Counted from the stretch's first letter, positions 1 through 5,698 are shown. The stretch: DNA of 6,629 nucleotides from Paracoccaceae bacterium (GCA_026984895.1 JALSRF010000493.1:1-6629), one strand, 5' to 3'. Made by a program: numbers and translations. The notes: generated from the letters alone by a model not told the origin.

Positions 1-18
1 AGGGGCGGCGTTACCGGT

Positions 19-315
19 TCATTCCGACCGCTGGTCGCGCTGGTCGCGTCGGTCGCGTCGGTCGCGCCGGGACGGGCCCTGATCCCCGTGCGTGCGTTCG
101 GGGACGGGATCGTATCCGCTGGCGCCCAGCGGATGGCACCGCCCGATCCTGCGCAGCGCCAGGTAGCTGCCCTTCAGCGCCCCGTGTTTTTCCAGGGCTT
201 CAAGGGCATAGGCCGAGCAGGTGGGCTGATAACGGCAGCCATGTCCGACCCAGGGCGAAAACAGCAGCCGGTAGGCGCGCACCGGCAGGGCGATGAGATA
301 TGCGGCTGGGGACAT
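19..315 (-). CDS. yidD: YidD, membrane protein insertion efficiency factor
   Basis: Small (98 aa) YidD-family protein, known to sit on the inner face of the cytoplasmic membrane and assist YidC/Sec-dependent insertion of membrane proteins. The sequence shows an N-terminal amphipathic/hydrophobic stretch (about residues 5-20), then the family hallmark SPWVGHGCRYQPTCSAYALE (20-39) and GRCHPLGASGYDPVPE (58-73) with conserved Cys27, Cys33 and Cys60. I chose the ATG at 315 because GAGGAG lies 8 nt upstream (324-329) and YidD homologues start here. The frame stays open to 531, but that extension resembles no YidD. It is the last minus-strand gene of the rpmH-rnpA cluster. The expected neighbour yidC would lie left of the window. 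Oddity: the last ~16 residues are an Arg/Asp/Gln tail encoded by a 9-bp tandem repeat, probably dispensable. Family assignment is secure. Confidence 0.95.
   Translation of the reverse strand: MSPAAYLIALPVRAYRLLFSPWVGHGCRYQPTCSAYALEALEKHGALKGSYLALRRIGRCHPLGASGYDPVPERTHGDQGPSRRDRRDRRDQRDQRSE
31..66. repeat. 9-bp tandem repeat in the 3' end of yidD
   Basis: Four consecutive 9-bp units of the form YYGGTCGCG (CTGGTCGCG twice, then TCGGTCGCG twice) lie inside the yidD frame. On the coding strand they give RRD RRD QRD QRD-like triplets, so the unit length keeps the frame. Copy number could vary between strains without a frameshift. Confidence 0.85.
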
Positions 316-329
316 CTGGGGCACTCCTC

Positions 330-343
330 GGGCGAAAACGCCC
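330..343 (-). promoter_or_regulatory. Short hairpin beside the yidD ribosome binding site
   Basis: GGGCG-AAAA-CGCCC is a perfect 5-bp inverted repeat with a 4-nt loop, directly upstream of the GAGGAG Shine-Dalgarno (324-329) of yidD. In the yidD mRNA the loop is UUUU. Nothing shows regulation. It may only keep the ribosome site accessible. Confidence 0.35.
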
Positions 344-419
344 CGCAAGCATCGATGGCATGGATATAGGGAGGCCCCGGCCTGCCGACCAGAGCCTCCG
401 GCGGCAAGAGCGGCCCGCA

Positions 420-452
420 GCCCGGTTGCCGCCCGTTTGCCGCCCGGTTGCC
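420..452. repeat. 11-bp tandem repeat, three copies, between dsrC-like gene and yidD
   Basis: Three head-to-tail 11-bp units occur: GCCCGGTTGCC, GCCCGTTTGCC and GCCCGGTTGCC. Only one position differs. They are non-coding and lie 11-43 bp beyond the stop codon of the DsrC-like gene on the minus strand. Three short copies without spacers rule out a CRISPR. A replication-slippage minisatellite is the simplest reading; a binding-site array is possible. Confidence 0.8.
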
Positions 453-463
453 CCGGCGCCGGA

Positions 464-802
464 TCAGTAGCCGCCCTTGCGACGGCTTTCGGGCAGCCCG
501 GCGATGCGTCCGCCCTGTTTGGACGGGTCAAGCGGGAACAGGTCGTAAAGGTCCTTCTGCTTGATCTTTTCGCCCCATGCCTCGCTCATCGCCTTGATGA
601 TGGTGCGGGTGTTGGGCTGGGTTTCGCGGTTGTTGTAATACTGATCGCGCAGGTAGTTTATCACGTCCCAGTGGCGTTCGCCCAGTTCCAGACCCTCGGC
701 TGCGGCCATCGCATTGGCGACGTCCTCGTTCCAGTCGTCCAGATTGCTCAGAAACCCGTTCTCGTTGGTTTCGATGGTCTTTCCGTCAACTTCGATCGAC
801 AT
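464..802 (-). CDS. DsrC/TusE-family protein lacking both redox cysteines
   Basis: A 112-aa protein of the DsrC/TusE/DsvC family. Family members normally carry sulfur as a persulfide or trisulfide on a flexible C-terminal arm: TusE in tRNA 2-thiouridine synthesis, DsrC in dissimilatory sulfur oxidation or reduction. Visible family traits are the opening MSIEVDGKTIETNENGFL, the core HWDVINYLRDQYY (44-56), TRTIIKAM (65-72) and the end motif RIAGLP (99-104). The usual cysteine before K/R-IAGLP is Gly98 and the penultimate cysteine is Gly111. The protein contains no Cys at all, and the arm is about two residues longer than in canonical DsrC. The ATG at 802 has AAGGA 7 nt upstream, and the frame from 844 only adds a non-homologous leader. 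It sits between rnpA and yidD with possible own promoter at 862-890. Family is near certain; sulfur transfer is unlikely. A regulatory role, as proposed for the Cys-less 'RspA' subgroup, is my inference. Confidence 0.9.
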   Translation of the reverse strand: MSIEVDGKTIETNENGFLSNLDDWNEDVANAMAAAEGLELGERHWDVINYLRDQYYNNRETQPNTRTIIKAMSEAWGEKIKQKDLYDLFPLDPSKQGGRIAGLPESRRKGGY

Positions 803-861
803 TGCGCGTTCCTTTCCGATGCGCCCGGAGCGTCCTCCAGACATTCAAAAAACATGATATG

Positions 862-890
862 ATTTGTCACATCGGGGCTGAATCGGTCAA
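862..890 (-). promoter_or_regulatory. Possible sigma-70 promoter of the DsrC-like gene
   Basis: On the minus strand TTGACC (885-890) is followed after exactly 17 bp by ACAAAT (862-867). The -35 matches 5 of 6 bases, the -10 only 3 of 6. Transcription would begin near 855, about 50 nt before the gene. A perfect dyad (892-907) abuts the -35 on its upstream side. The weak -10 keeps confidence low. Confidence 0.4.
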
Positions 891-891
891 G

Positions 892-907
892 TGCGACCGT
901 GGTCGCA
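892..907. repeat. Perfect 16-bp dyad next to the DsrC-like promoter
   Basis: TGCGACC-GT-GGTCGCA is a perfect 7-bp inverted repeat with a 2-bp centre. It sits 1 bp upstream of the putative -35 of the DsrC-like gene and 2 bp from the hairpin behind rnpA. It could be an operator or activator site, or a second RNA hairpin at the end of the rnpA transcript (6-bp stem, 4-nt loop). Confidence 0.5.
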
Positions 908-909
908 GG

Positions 910-930
910 GCCGGCGCGCCGTGCGCCGGC
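910..930 (-). terminator. GC-rich hairpin directly after rnpA
   Basis: GCCGGCGC and GCGCCGGC form a perfect 8-bp stem around a 5-nt loop, starting 3 bp past the rnpA stop codon. No U-run follows, so this is not a classical intrinsic terminator. It may still stop or pause RNA polymerase or protect the rpmH-rnpA mRNA 3' end, fitting the separate promoter proposed for the next gene. Confidence 0.45.
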
Positions 931-933
931 GGC

Positions 934-1362
934 TCAGGCGTCGCGATGGATCCGCTTCAGGGCGCGTTCCAGGTCCTCCAGCAGGGCGCCAAACGGGCGG
1001 GTTACCGTTGCCGTGCGCCGCCCGACCAGAACATAGTCCCAGCCCGGGCGCCCGAACCGGGGCAGCACCTCGCGCGCGACCGCGCGCAGCCGGCGCCTGG
1101 CGCGGTTTCGCGTCACCGCATTGCCCAGCTTTCTGGAGCAGGTGAACCCGACGCGCATCCCGGGGGCTTTCCCGGGGGCTTTCTCGTCGCGCGCGCGCCT
1201 GCGGGCCTGCAGGATCAGCCCCGGCATCGCCTGGCGGCGCGCCCGCGCGGCGCGCAGGAAGTCCGCCCGCCTGCGAAGCGTGGTCACGGAAACGAGATCC
1301 GCCGGCGATCCGCCCGCAGCCCGGGCCTGTGTGCCTGCTGCGGGGATCTCCGGCGGAGCCAA
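934..1362 (-). CDS. rnpA: Ribonuclease P protein component
   Basis: Protein subunit of RNase P, which with the rnpB RNA cleaves 5' leaders from precursor tRNAs. Diagnostic parts are LRRRADFLRAARARR (29-43), RVGFTCSRKLGNAVTRNRAR (70-89, containing the 'RNR' box) and the C-terminal FGALLEDLERALKRI helix. With the TTG start at 1362 the protein is 142 aa, longer than the ~120 aa of many RnpA proteins because of a low-complexity Ala/Gly/Pro leader, a leader type I recall from Rhodobacterales. No ATG lies ahead of the conserved region. A GTG at 1287 (VTTLRRR) is the other candidate and would give 117 aa. Neither has a strong Shine-Dalgarno. The gene follows rpmH by 22 bp and is probably cotranscribed, the usual bacterial arrangement. 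Identity is certain; the start is not. Confidence 0.93.
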   Translation of the reverse strand: MAPPEIPAAGTQARAAGGSPADLVSVTTLRRRADFLRAARARRQAMPGLILQARRRARDEKAPGKAPGMRVGFTCSRKLGNAVTRNRARRRLRAVAREVLPRFGRPGWDYVLVGRRTATVTRPFGALLEDLERALKRIHRDA

Positions 1363-1384
1363 GCCCGATTGCCCGGGAAAAGCG

Positions 1385-1519
1385 TCAGGCGCTCAGGGCC
1401 TTGCGGCCTCTGGCGCGACGTGCGTTCAGGATCTTGCGGCCGGCCCTGGTGGCCATGCGCGCACGAAAACCATGGCGCCGCTTGCGGACCAGGTTCGAAG
1501 GTTGAAAGGTACGCTTCAT
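1385..1519 (-). CDS. rpmH: 50S ribosomal protein L34
   Basis: L34 is a small, highly basic component of the large ribosomal subunit. The 44-aa protein begins MKRTFQPSNLVRKRRHGFRA and ends ILNARRARGRKALSA, matching the bacterial L34 consensus over its full length. The ATG at 1519 has GGAGA about 7 nt upstream. The longer open frame reaching 1615 starts inside the promoter -35 and is not real. It is the first gene of the minus-strand cluster, about 60 nt behind a near-consensus promoter, with rnpA 22 bp downstream. Confidence 0.97.
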   Translation of the reverse strand: MKRTFQPSNLVRKRRHGFRARMATRAGRKILNARRARGRKALSA

Positions 1520-1586
1520 CGCGATTCTCCGTGGTGTTCGGCCCGGATCGGCGGGGATTCGAGGGCCGTGCATGTTCCAGACCCGT

Positions 1587-1615
1587 CCTTTAGGCGCTCG
1601 GTGAGGTCCTGTCAA
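1587..1615 (-). promoter_or_regulatory. Strong sigma-70 type promoter of rpmH-rnpA
   Basis: On the minus strand a perfect TTGACA (-35, 1610-1615) is followed by exactly 17 bp and TAAAGG (-10, 1587-1592). Transcription would start near 1580, leaving a ~60-nt leader before rpmH. Perfect -35, ideal spacing and position ahead of a ribosomal gene make this the best-supported promoter in the window. Confidence 0.8.
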
Positions 1616-1793
1616 TTCGCAACCGGCGTCATTTCTGCAACATTTGCCGCCCGAATTGCCCCGGGGAATGTTTCAATCGGCGCGCTTGCCCCCGATCCGC
1701 GGCAAAGAATGCTCACCGCTCATCAACCCGCCGTGATAGGGGTGTATGTTCGCGCCCCGTGCACGCATGTTTGGCGCCAGCGACGAGGAAACG

Positions 1794-2540
1794 ATGCCGG
1801 ACGGAAAGATGAGCGACATTCCCGACCCTTCCCCCAAGGCCGCGCGGGTGCGGCTCCTGCCGCTGATCGCGATCGTCTGCGTTGCGCTGATCGGCTTTTT
1901 CACGCTGCGCGATCAGGTGTCCTTCGAGACCCTGCGCGACAACCGCGAGGCGCTGCTGGCGTTTCGCGACGCGCATTACCTGCTCAGCGTTGCGGGGTTC
2001 GTCGCGCTTTATGTGACGATCGTCGCCTTTTCGCTGCCCGGCGCGACGGTGGCCACGCTGACGGGCGGCTTTCTGTTCGCCACCTTTCCGGGCGCCCTTT
2101 TCAACGTGATTGCCGCCGGTACGGGGGCCACGCTGATCTTTCTGGCCGCCAGGTGGGGGCTGGGCGACCGGCTGGCCAGGCGCATGGACGCCTCGCAGGG
2201 CGCGGTAAAGAAGCTCAAGGACGGGATCGACGAAAACCAGTGGTCGGTGCTGTTCCTGATGCGCCTGGTGCCGGCGGTGCCCTTCTTCGTGGCCAACCTG
2301 GTGCCGGCGCTGGTGGGGGTCGGCCTGTTCCGGTTCGTGGCCACGACCTTCCTCGGCATCATCCCGGGCACGGTCGTCTATACCTCGGTGGGCGCCGGGC
2401 TGGGCGAGGTCTTCGCGCGCGGAGACAGCCCGGACCTGGGCGTCATCTTCGAGCCGCAGGTCCTGTTCCCGATCCTCGGGCTGTCGGCGCTGGCGGCCCT
2501 TCCGATCCTGCTCAAGGCTTTTCGTGGAAAGGATGATTGA
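1794..2540 (+). CDS. TVP38/TMEM64 (VTT-domain, DedA-superfamily) membrane protein
   Basis: Integral inner-membrane protein of the TVP38/TMEM64 family, related to DedA/VTT proteins; several superfamily members act in lipid flipping or membrane homeostasis, but no exact reaction can be read here. From the ATG at 1794 it has 248 aa. There is a hydrophobic segment at about 22-38, then the VTT core: FSLPGATVATLTGGFLFATF (79-98) with flanking helices, the charged amphipathic part LARRMDASQGAVKKLKDG, and RLVPAVPFFVANLVPALVG (157-175) with the family R-x2-P-x2-PF-x3-N signature. A final hydrophobic segment lies at about 223-240. I chose 1794 because GAGGA precedes it by 4 nt; ATGs at 1746, 1767 and 1809 share the frame, and 1809 is the main rival. 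The stop is 3 bp before the flavoprotein start, so the two are surely cotranscribed. NCBI also names fused TVP38/FAD-oxidoreductases, which supports a functional pair. No clear promoter seen in 1620-1793. Confidence 0.88.
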   Translation: MPDGKMSDIPDPSPKAARVRLLPLIAIVCVALIGFFTLRDQVSFETLRDNREALLAFRDAHYLLSVAGFVALYVTIVAFSLPGATVATLTGGFLFATFPGALFNVIAAGTGATLIFLAARWGLGDRLARRMDASQGAVKKLKDGIDENQWSVLFLMRLVPAVPFFVANLVPALVGVGLFRFVATTFLGIIPGTVVYTSVGAGLGEVFARGDSPDLGVIFEPQVLFPILGLSALAALPILLKAFRGKDD

Positions 2541-2543
2541 CCC

Positions 2544-3959
2544 ATGGCAACAATCAACACCGATATCTGTGTCATCGGTGCCGGCTCCGGCGGTCTGTCG
2601 GTGGCGGCGGGCGCGGTCCAGATGGGCGCGCGCGTGGTCCTTCTTGAAGGCGGCAGGATGGGCGGAGACTGCCTGAATTACGGCTGCGTGCCGTCAAAGG
2701 CGCTGATCGCGGCGGGAAAGCATGCCCATGCCATGACCACGGGGGCCGAGTTCGGGGTTGCGCCGGTGCGCCCGGAAATCGACTATGCCCGGGCCAAGGA
2801 TCACGTTGCCCGGGTGATCGAAACCATTGCCCCGGTGGACAGCCAGGAGCGGTTCGAGGGGCTCGGCGTCCGGGTGATCCGCGAATACGGCCGTTTCGTT
2901 TCGCCCGGCGAGGTGCAGGCGGGCGATACGCGGATCCGGGCGCGCCGTTTCGTGATCGCCACCGGATCTTCGCCTTTCGTGCCGCCGATCCCCGGGCTGG
3001 ACAAGGTGCCTTTCGAAACCAACGAAACCATATTCGGGCTGCGTGAAAGGCCCGACCACCTTCTGGTGGTGGGCGGCGGGCCGATCGGCATGGAAATGGC
3101 GCAGGCCCATGTCCGGCTGGGCTGCAAGGTCACGGTGATCGAGGGGATGAAGGCGCTTGGACGCGATGATCCCGAGCTTGCCGGCGTGGTGCTGGAACGG
3201 CTGCGCGCCGAAGGTGTCGAGATCGCCGAAGGCGCGCTTGCCAAAGAGGTGCGCGGGCGCCCCGGCGCGATCGAGATCGAGGCCCGCGACGGGCGGCTGT
3301 TCTCGGGCACGCACCTGCTGATGGCGGTGGGGCGCAAGGCCAATATCGACGCTCTGGGTCTGGCCGAGGCAGGCATCGAGGCCGAGCGCACGATCAAGGT
3401 CGATGCGGGGCTGCGCACCACCAACCGGCGCGTCCATGCCATCGGCGACGTGGCGGGCAGCCTGCAGTTCACCCATGTGGCGGGCTATCATGCGGGGGTC
3501 GTCATCCGCTCGATGCTGTTCGGCCTGCCGTCGCGGGCGCGAACCGCCCATATTCCCTGGGCCACCTATACGGACCCCGAGCTTGCCCAGGTCGGCCTGA
3601 GCGAGGCCCGCGCGAAAGAGCTCCACGGCGATGCTGTCGAGGTGGTGCGCTTCCCCTATGGCGAAAACGACCGCGCCATTGCCGGCGGGCAGACCGAGGG
3701 GCTGATCAAGGTGATGGTGGTCAAGGGGCGCCCGGTGGGGGTCGGCATTGCCGGTGCCCAGGCCGGAGAGCTGATCGGCGTCTGGGCCCTGGCGCTGGCA
3801 AACCGGCTGAAGATGTCGCAAATTGCCGCGATGGTCGCCCCCTATCCGACGCTGGGCGAGATCAACAAGCGCGCCGCGGGGGCCTATTTTTCCGCGCGCC
3901 TGTTTGATAGTGCTATGGTGAAACGCGTGGTCCGGACCGTGCAACGGCTGCTGCCATGA
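2544..3959 (+). CDS. FAD-dependent pyridine nucleotide-disulfide oxidoreductase (Lpd/MerA-like)
   Basis: A 471-aa flavoprotein of the lipoamide dehydrogenase/glutathione reductase/mercuric reductase class, expected to be a cytoplasmic homodimer passing electrons from NAD(P)H through FAD to a disulfide. Visible in order: the FAD-binding glycine motif VIGAGSGGLSVAAG (10-23), redox-active pair GGDCLNYGCVPSKAL (Cys43, Cys48), ATGSSP (139-144), NAD(P) motif VVGGGPIGMEMAQAH (175-189) with an acidic residue (Glu200) at the end of the next strand, suggesting NADH, second FAD motif AIGDVAG (299-305), and dimerisation domain from TYTDPELAQVGLSE. The usual C-terminal HPTxxE is PYPTLGE, so the catalytic His is Tyr434 while Glu439 remains. 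A Tyr at this place resembles MerA, but the MerA C-terminal Cys pair is absent, so mercury reduction is not supported. Coupling to the TVP38-type protein is inferred. ATG at 2544 has AAAGGA ~10 nt upstream. Substrate unknown. Confidence 0.9.
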   Translation: MATINTDICVIGAGSGGLSVAAGAVQMGARVVLLEGGRMGGDCLNYGCVPSKALIAAGKHAHAMTTGAEFGVAPVRPEIDYARAKDHVARVIETIAPVDSQERFEGLGVRVIREYGRFVSPGEVQAGDTRIRARRFVIATGSSPFVPPIPGLDKVPFETNETIFGLRERPDHLLVVGGGPIGMEMAQAHVRLGCKVTVIEGMKALGRDDPELAGVVLERLRAEGVEIAEGALAKEVRGRPGAIEIEARDGRLFSGTHLLMAVGRKANIDALGLAEAGIEAERTIKVDAGLRTTNRRVHAIGDVAGSLQFTHVAGYHAGVVIRSMLFGLPSRARTAHIPWATYTDPELAQVGLSEARAKELHGDAVEVVRFPYGENDRAIAGGQTEGLIKVMVVKGRPVGVGIAGAQAGELIGVWALALANRLKMSQIAAMVAPYPTLGEINKRAAGAYFSARLFDSAMVKRVVRTVQRLLP

Positions 3960-3981
3960 GTCCGACCGGGGCAGGATTGAC

Positions 3982-5385
3982 ATGTTTCTGAGAACGCTTT
4001 CAGGCCGATTTCTCATCTTGACCGCCATCTTCGTGATGCTTGCCGAAGTGCTGATCTTCGTGCCCTCGGTGGCCCGGTTCCGGCAGGACTACCTGATGTT
4101 GCGCCTCGAACGCGCGCAGATTGCCTCGCTGGCGCTTCTGGCCGCGGACATGATCGACGAGGACGTCGAACGCGAACTTCTGCAAACCGCCGGCGTCTAC
4201 AACGTCGTGCTGGCCCGGAACCAGGTGCGCGAACTGATGCTTTCCTCGCCGATACCGGCGCCGATCTCGGCCACATACGACCTGCGCGATCCGGGGCCGT
4301 GGGTGCTGATCCGCGATGCGATTCATCGCCTGGTGACCCCGGAAAACCACATCATCCGGGTGGTCGGGGTGCCGGTGCAACGGGCCGGGAAGCTGATCGA
4401 GGTGACCATGGATTCGGCGCCGCTGCGCATGGCGATGATCGGCTACGGGCTTCGTATCCTGGCCCTTTCGGCGGTCATTTCGATGATTACCGCGGTGTTG
4501 CTGTTCTTCGCGGTGCGCCAGTTGATGGTGCGCCCGATAAAGCGCGTGGTCGAGGCGATGAAGACCTATTCCGAAGCGCCCGAGGACGCGCGGCGCATCA
4601 TCGTGCCCCGGGCCGGCGTGCGCGAACTGCGCGAAGCCGAGGAAGCGCTGCAGTCGATGCAGCGCCAGCTTACCGGGGCGCTGCTGCAAAAGGCGCGGCT
4701 GGCGCAACTGGGCAGCGCGGTGGCCAAGGTCTCGCACGATCTGCGCAACATTCTGACCACCGCGCAACTGTTCGCCGACCGGATGGAGCGCAGCGAAGAC
4801 CCCGACGTGAAACGCTCGGCGCCCAAACTGCTCGGGTCGATTTCGCGCGCGGTTTCGCTGTGCGAATCCACCCTCGCCTTCGGCAAGGCCGACGAACCGC
4901 CGCCCACGCTGGATCGCATCCCGCTGGCCGGGGTGGTTGACGACGTGGTGGAAAGCGAGCGCCTCGCGCTGGAAGGCACCGAGATCCGGCTGCACAGCGC
5001 CGTGCCGGCGGGCATGGTGGTGCGCGCCGACCCGGAGCAGCTGTTCCGCATCCTGTCCAACCTGGTGCGCAACGCGCGTCAGGCGCTGGCCGCCCATGGC
5101 GGCGCGGGCGAAATCGTCATCTCGGCCGATGAGGACGACAACGACTGGAAGATCGAGGTGGCCGACACCGGCCCGGGCCTGCCCGAGAAGGCGCGCGAAC
5201 ATCTGTTCCAGCCGTTCCAGGGCGCGGCGCGCAAGGGCGGACACGGGCTCGGGCTGGCCATTGCCGCGGAACTCGTGCGCGGACACGGCGGCCGCCTGGA
5301 GCTGCTTTCCACCGGCCCGACCGGCACCCGTTTCGCCGTCTGCCTGCCAAAGGCCGTGGTGCTGGTGGACGAGGCCGCCGAATAG
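3982..5385 (+). CDS. Membrane sensor histidine kinase
   Basis: Two-component sensor kinase of 467 aa in the inner membrane. Order of parts: membrane segment ~10-30, a sensing region of ~125 residues (31-155) predicted to be outside the cytoplasmic membrane, second membrane segment ~157-178, HAMP-like linker ~179-232 with RPIKRV and a coiled EAEEALQSMQRQL, then the dimerisation/phosphoacceptor helix with AKVSHDLRNILTTAQLF (phospho-acceptor His252). The ATPase domain shows the N box ILSNLVRNARQAL (357-369), D/G1 box VADTGPGLP (393-401) and G2 box GHGLGLAIAAELVRGHGG (420-437). All catalytic motifs look intact. No receiver domain and no response regulator gene is present nearby, so the partner is unknown. 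ATG at 3982 has AGGA 5 nt upstream. It begins 22 bp after the flavoprotein, suggesting an operon in which the kinase senses an envelope or redox state linked to the two upstream products; that link is inference. The signal cannot be read from the sensor region. Confidence 0.92.
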   Translation: MFLRTLSGRFLILTAIFVMLAEVLIFVPSVARFRQDYLMLRLERAQIASLALLAADMIDEDVERELLQTAGVYNVVLARNQVRELMLSSPIPAPISATYDLRDPGPWVLIRDAIHRLVTPENHIIRVVGVPVQRAGKLIEVTMDSAPLRMAMIGYGLRILALSAVISMITAVLLFFAVRQLMVRPIKRVVEAMKTYSEAPEDARRIIVPRAGVRELREAEEALQSMQRQLTGALLQKARLAQLGSAVAKVSHDLRNILTTAQLFADRMERSEDPDVKRSAPKLLGSISRAVSLCESTLAFGKADEPPPTLDRIPLAGVVDDVVESERLALEGTEIRLHSAVPAGMVVRADPEQLFRILSNLVRNARQALAAHGGAGEIVISADEDDNDWKIEVADTGPGLPEKAREHLFQPFQGAARKGGHGLGLAIAAELVRGHGGRLELLSTGPTGTRFAVCLPKAVVLVDEAAE

Positions 5386-5389
5386 ACAG

Positions 5390-5413
5390 GGCCGGCGGGC
5401 ACGCAGGCCGGCC
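5390..5413. repeat. GC-rich hairpin after the kinase gene
   Basis: GGCCGGC and GCCGGCC form a perfect 7-bp stem with a 10-nt loop, starting 5 bp past the kinase stop codon. A second small one, GGCCG-GTTTG-CGGCC, follows near 5425-5440. Neither has a U-run, so these are not classical terminators, but they could mark the 3' end of the three-gene transcript. Confidence 0.4.
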
Positions 5414-5467
5414 GGGGGCGGGATGGCCGGTTTGCGGCCGAGAGGCGCTGCGGGGGCAATTCTCCTC

Positions 5468-5495
5468 TTGCAAAGCGAGCACGGGCTGGTTACAT
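5468..5495 (+). promoter_or_regulatory. Possible promoter of tRNA-Arg
   Basis: TTGCAA (5468-5473) and TTACAT (5490-5495) are spaced 16 bp apart. Each is an imperfect match (4/6 and 3/6). Transcription would start near 5502 in a G/C-rich stretch typical of stable-RNA promoters, only a few bases before the tRNA. The position is convincing; the hexamers are not. Confidence 0.4.
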
Positions 5496-5508
5496 CCCGC
5501 CTGTCCGC

Positions 5509-5585
5509 GCGCTGGTAGCTCAGCTGGATAGAGTACTTGACTACGAATCAAGGGGTCGGGGGTTCGAATCCTCCCCAGCGCGCCA
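5509..5585 (+). tRNA. tRNA-Arg (anticodon ACG)
   Basis: A 77-nt tRNA that folds completely by eye. Acceptor stem is GCGCTGG/CCAGCGC. The D arm is GCTC-AGCTGGATA-GAGT with one G-U closing pair. The anticodon arm CTTGA-CTACGAA-TCAAG places ACG at 5543-5545. The variable loop is GGGTC, and the T arm GGGGG-TTCGAAT-CCTCC has one G-U pair. Discriminator is G5582 and the CCA end is encoded (5583-5585). The ACG anticodon (A34 normally edited to inosine) reads CGU/CGC/CGA arginine codons. Base composition falls sharply just beyond the CCA, as expected when a tRNA 3' end served as an integration site. Confidence 0.97.
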
Positions 5586-5698
5586 TTCCTTCGTCTGTGA
5601 AACGCCACATAGCTTGGCCATTTTGGCTAGCATAAGCTTTCCATTCTCGGTGATTTCAGAGGTGGGCATATTGGCTTTCTTTTGTCAGTTCAGTTGGT

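Noticed and set aside
420..452. CRISPR array
   Set aside because: Three contiguous 11-bp units with no spacers and no cas genes.
464..520. Frameshift or truncation explaining the loss of cysteines in the DsrC-like arm
   Set aside because: The frame reads continuously through KQGGRIAGLP to a terminal GGY, where Gly takes the penultimate position, and stops at the expected length.
316..531. Upstream extension of the yidD frame (72 extra residues)
   Set aside because: The extension is low-complexity, overlaps the DsrC-like gene's 3' end, and the ATG at 315 has a good Shine-Dalgarno and matches homologue starts.
293..862. Plus-strand open frame opposite yidD leader and the DsrC-like gene
   Set aside because: It is a mirror of the DsrC-like gene on the other strand, with no family features and no ribosome site.
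1121..2536. 471-codon plus-strand open frame across rnpA, rpmH and the TVP38-type gene
   Set aside because: It crosses three clear genes and their promoter in wrong frames or strand; composition is typical of a high-GC shadow frame.
2544..3959. Mercuric reductase (merA)
   Set aside because: There is no N-terminal metal-binding domain, no C-terminal Cys pair and no mer genes nearby, despite the MerA-like Tyr.
2694..4028. 444-codon minus-strand open frame opposite the flavoprotein
   Set aside because: Antisense shadow rich in His/Arg/Gly/Pro; the plus strand has intact FAD, NAD and CxxxxC motifs.
4000..5286. 428-codon minus-strand open frame opposite the histidine kinase
   Set aside because: Antisense shadow; all kinase motifs are on the plus strand.
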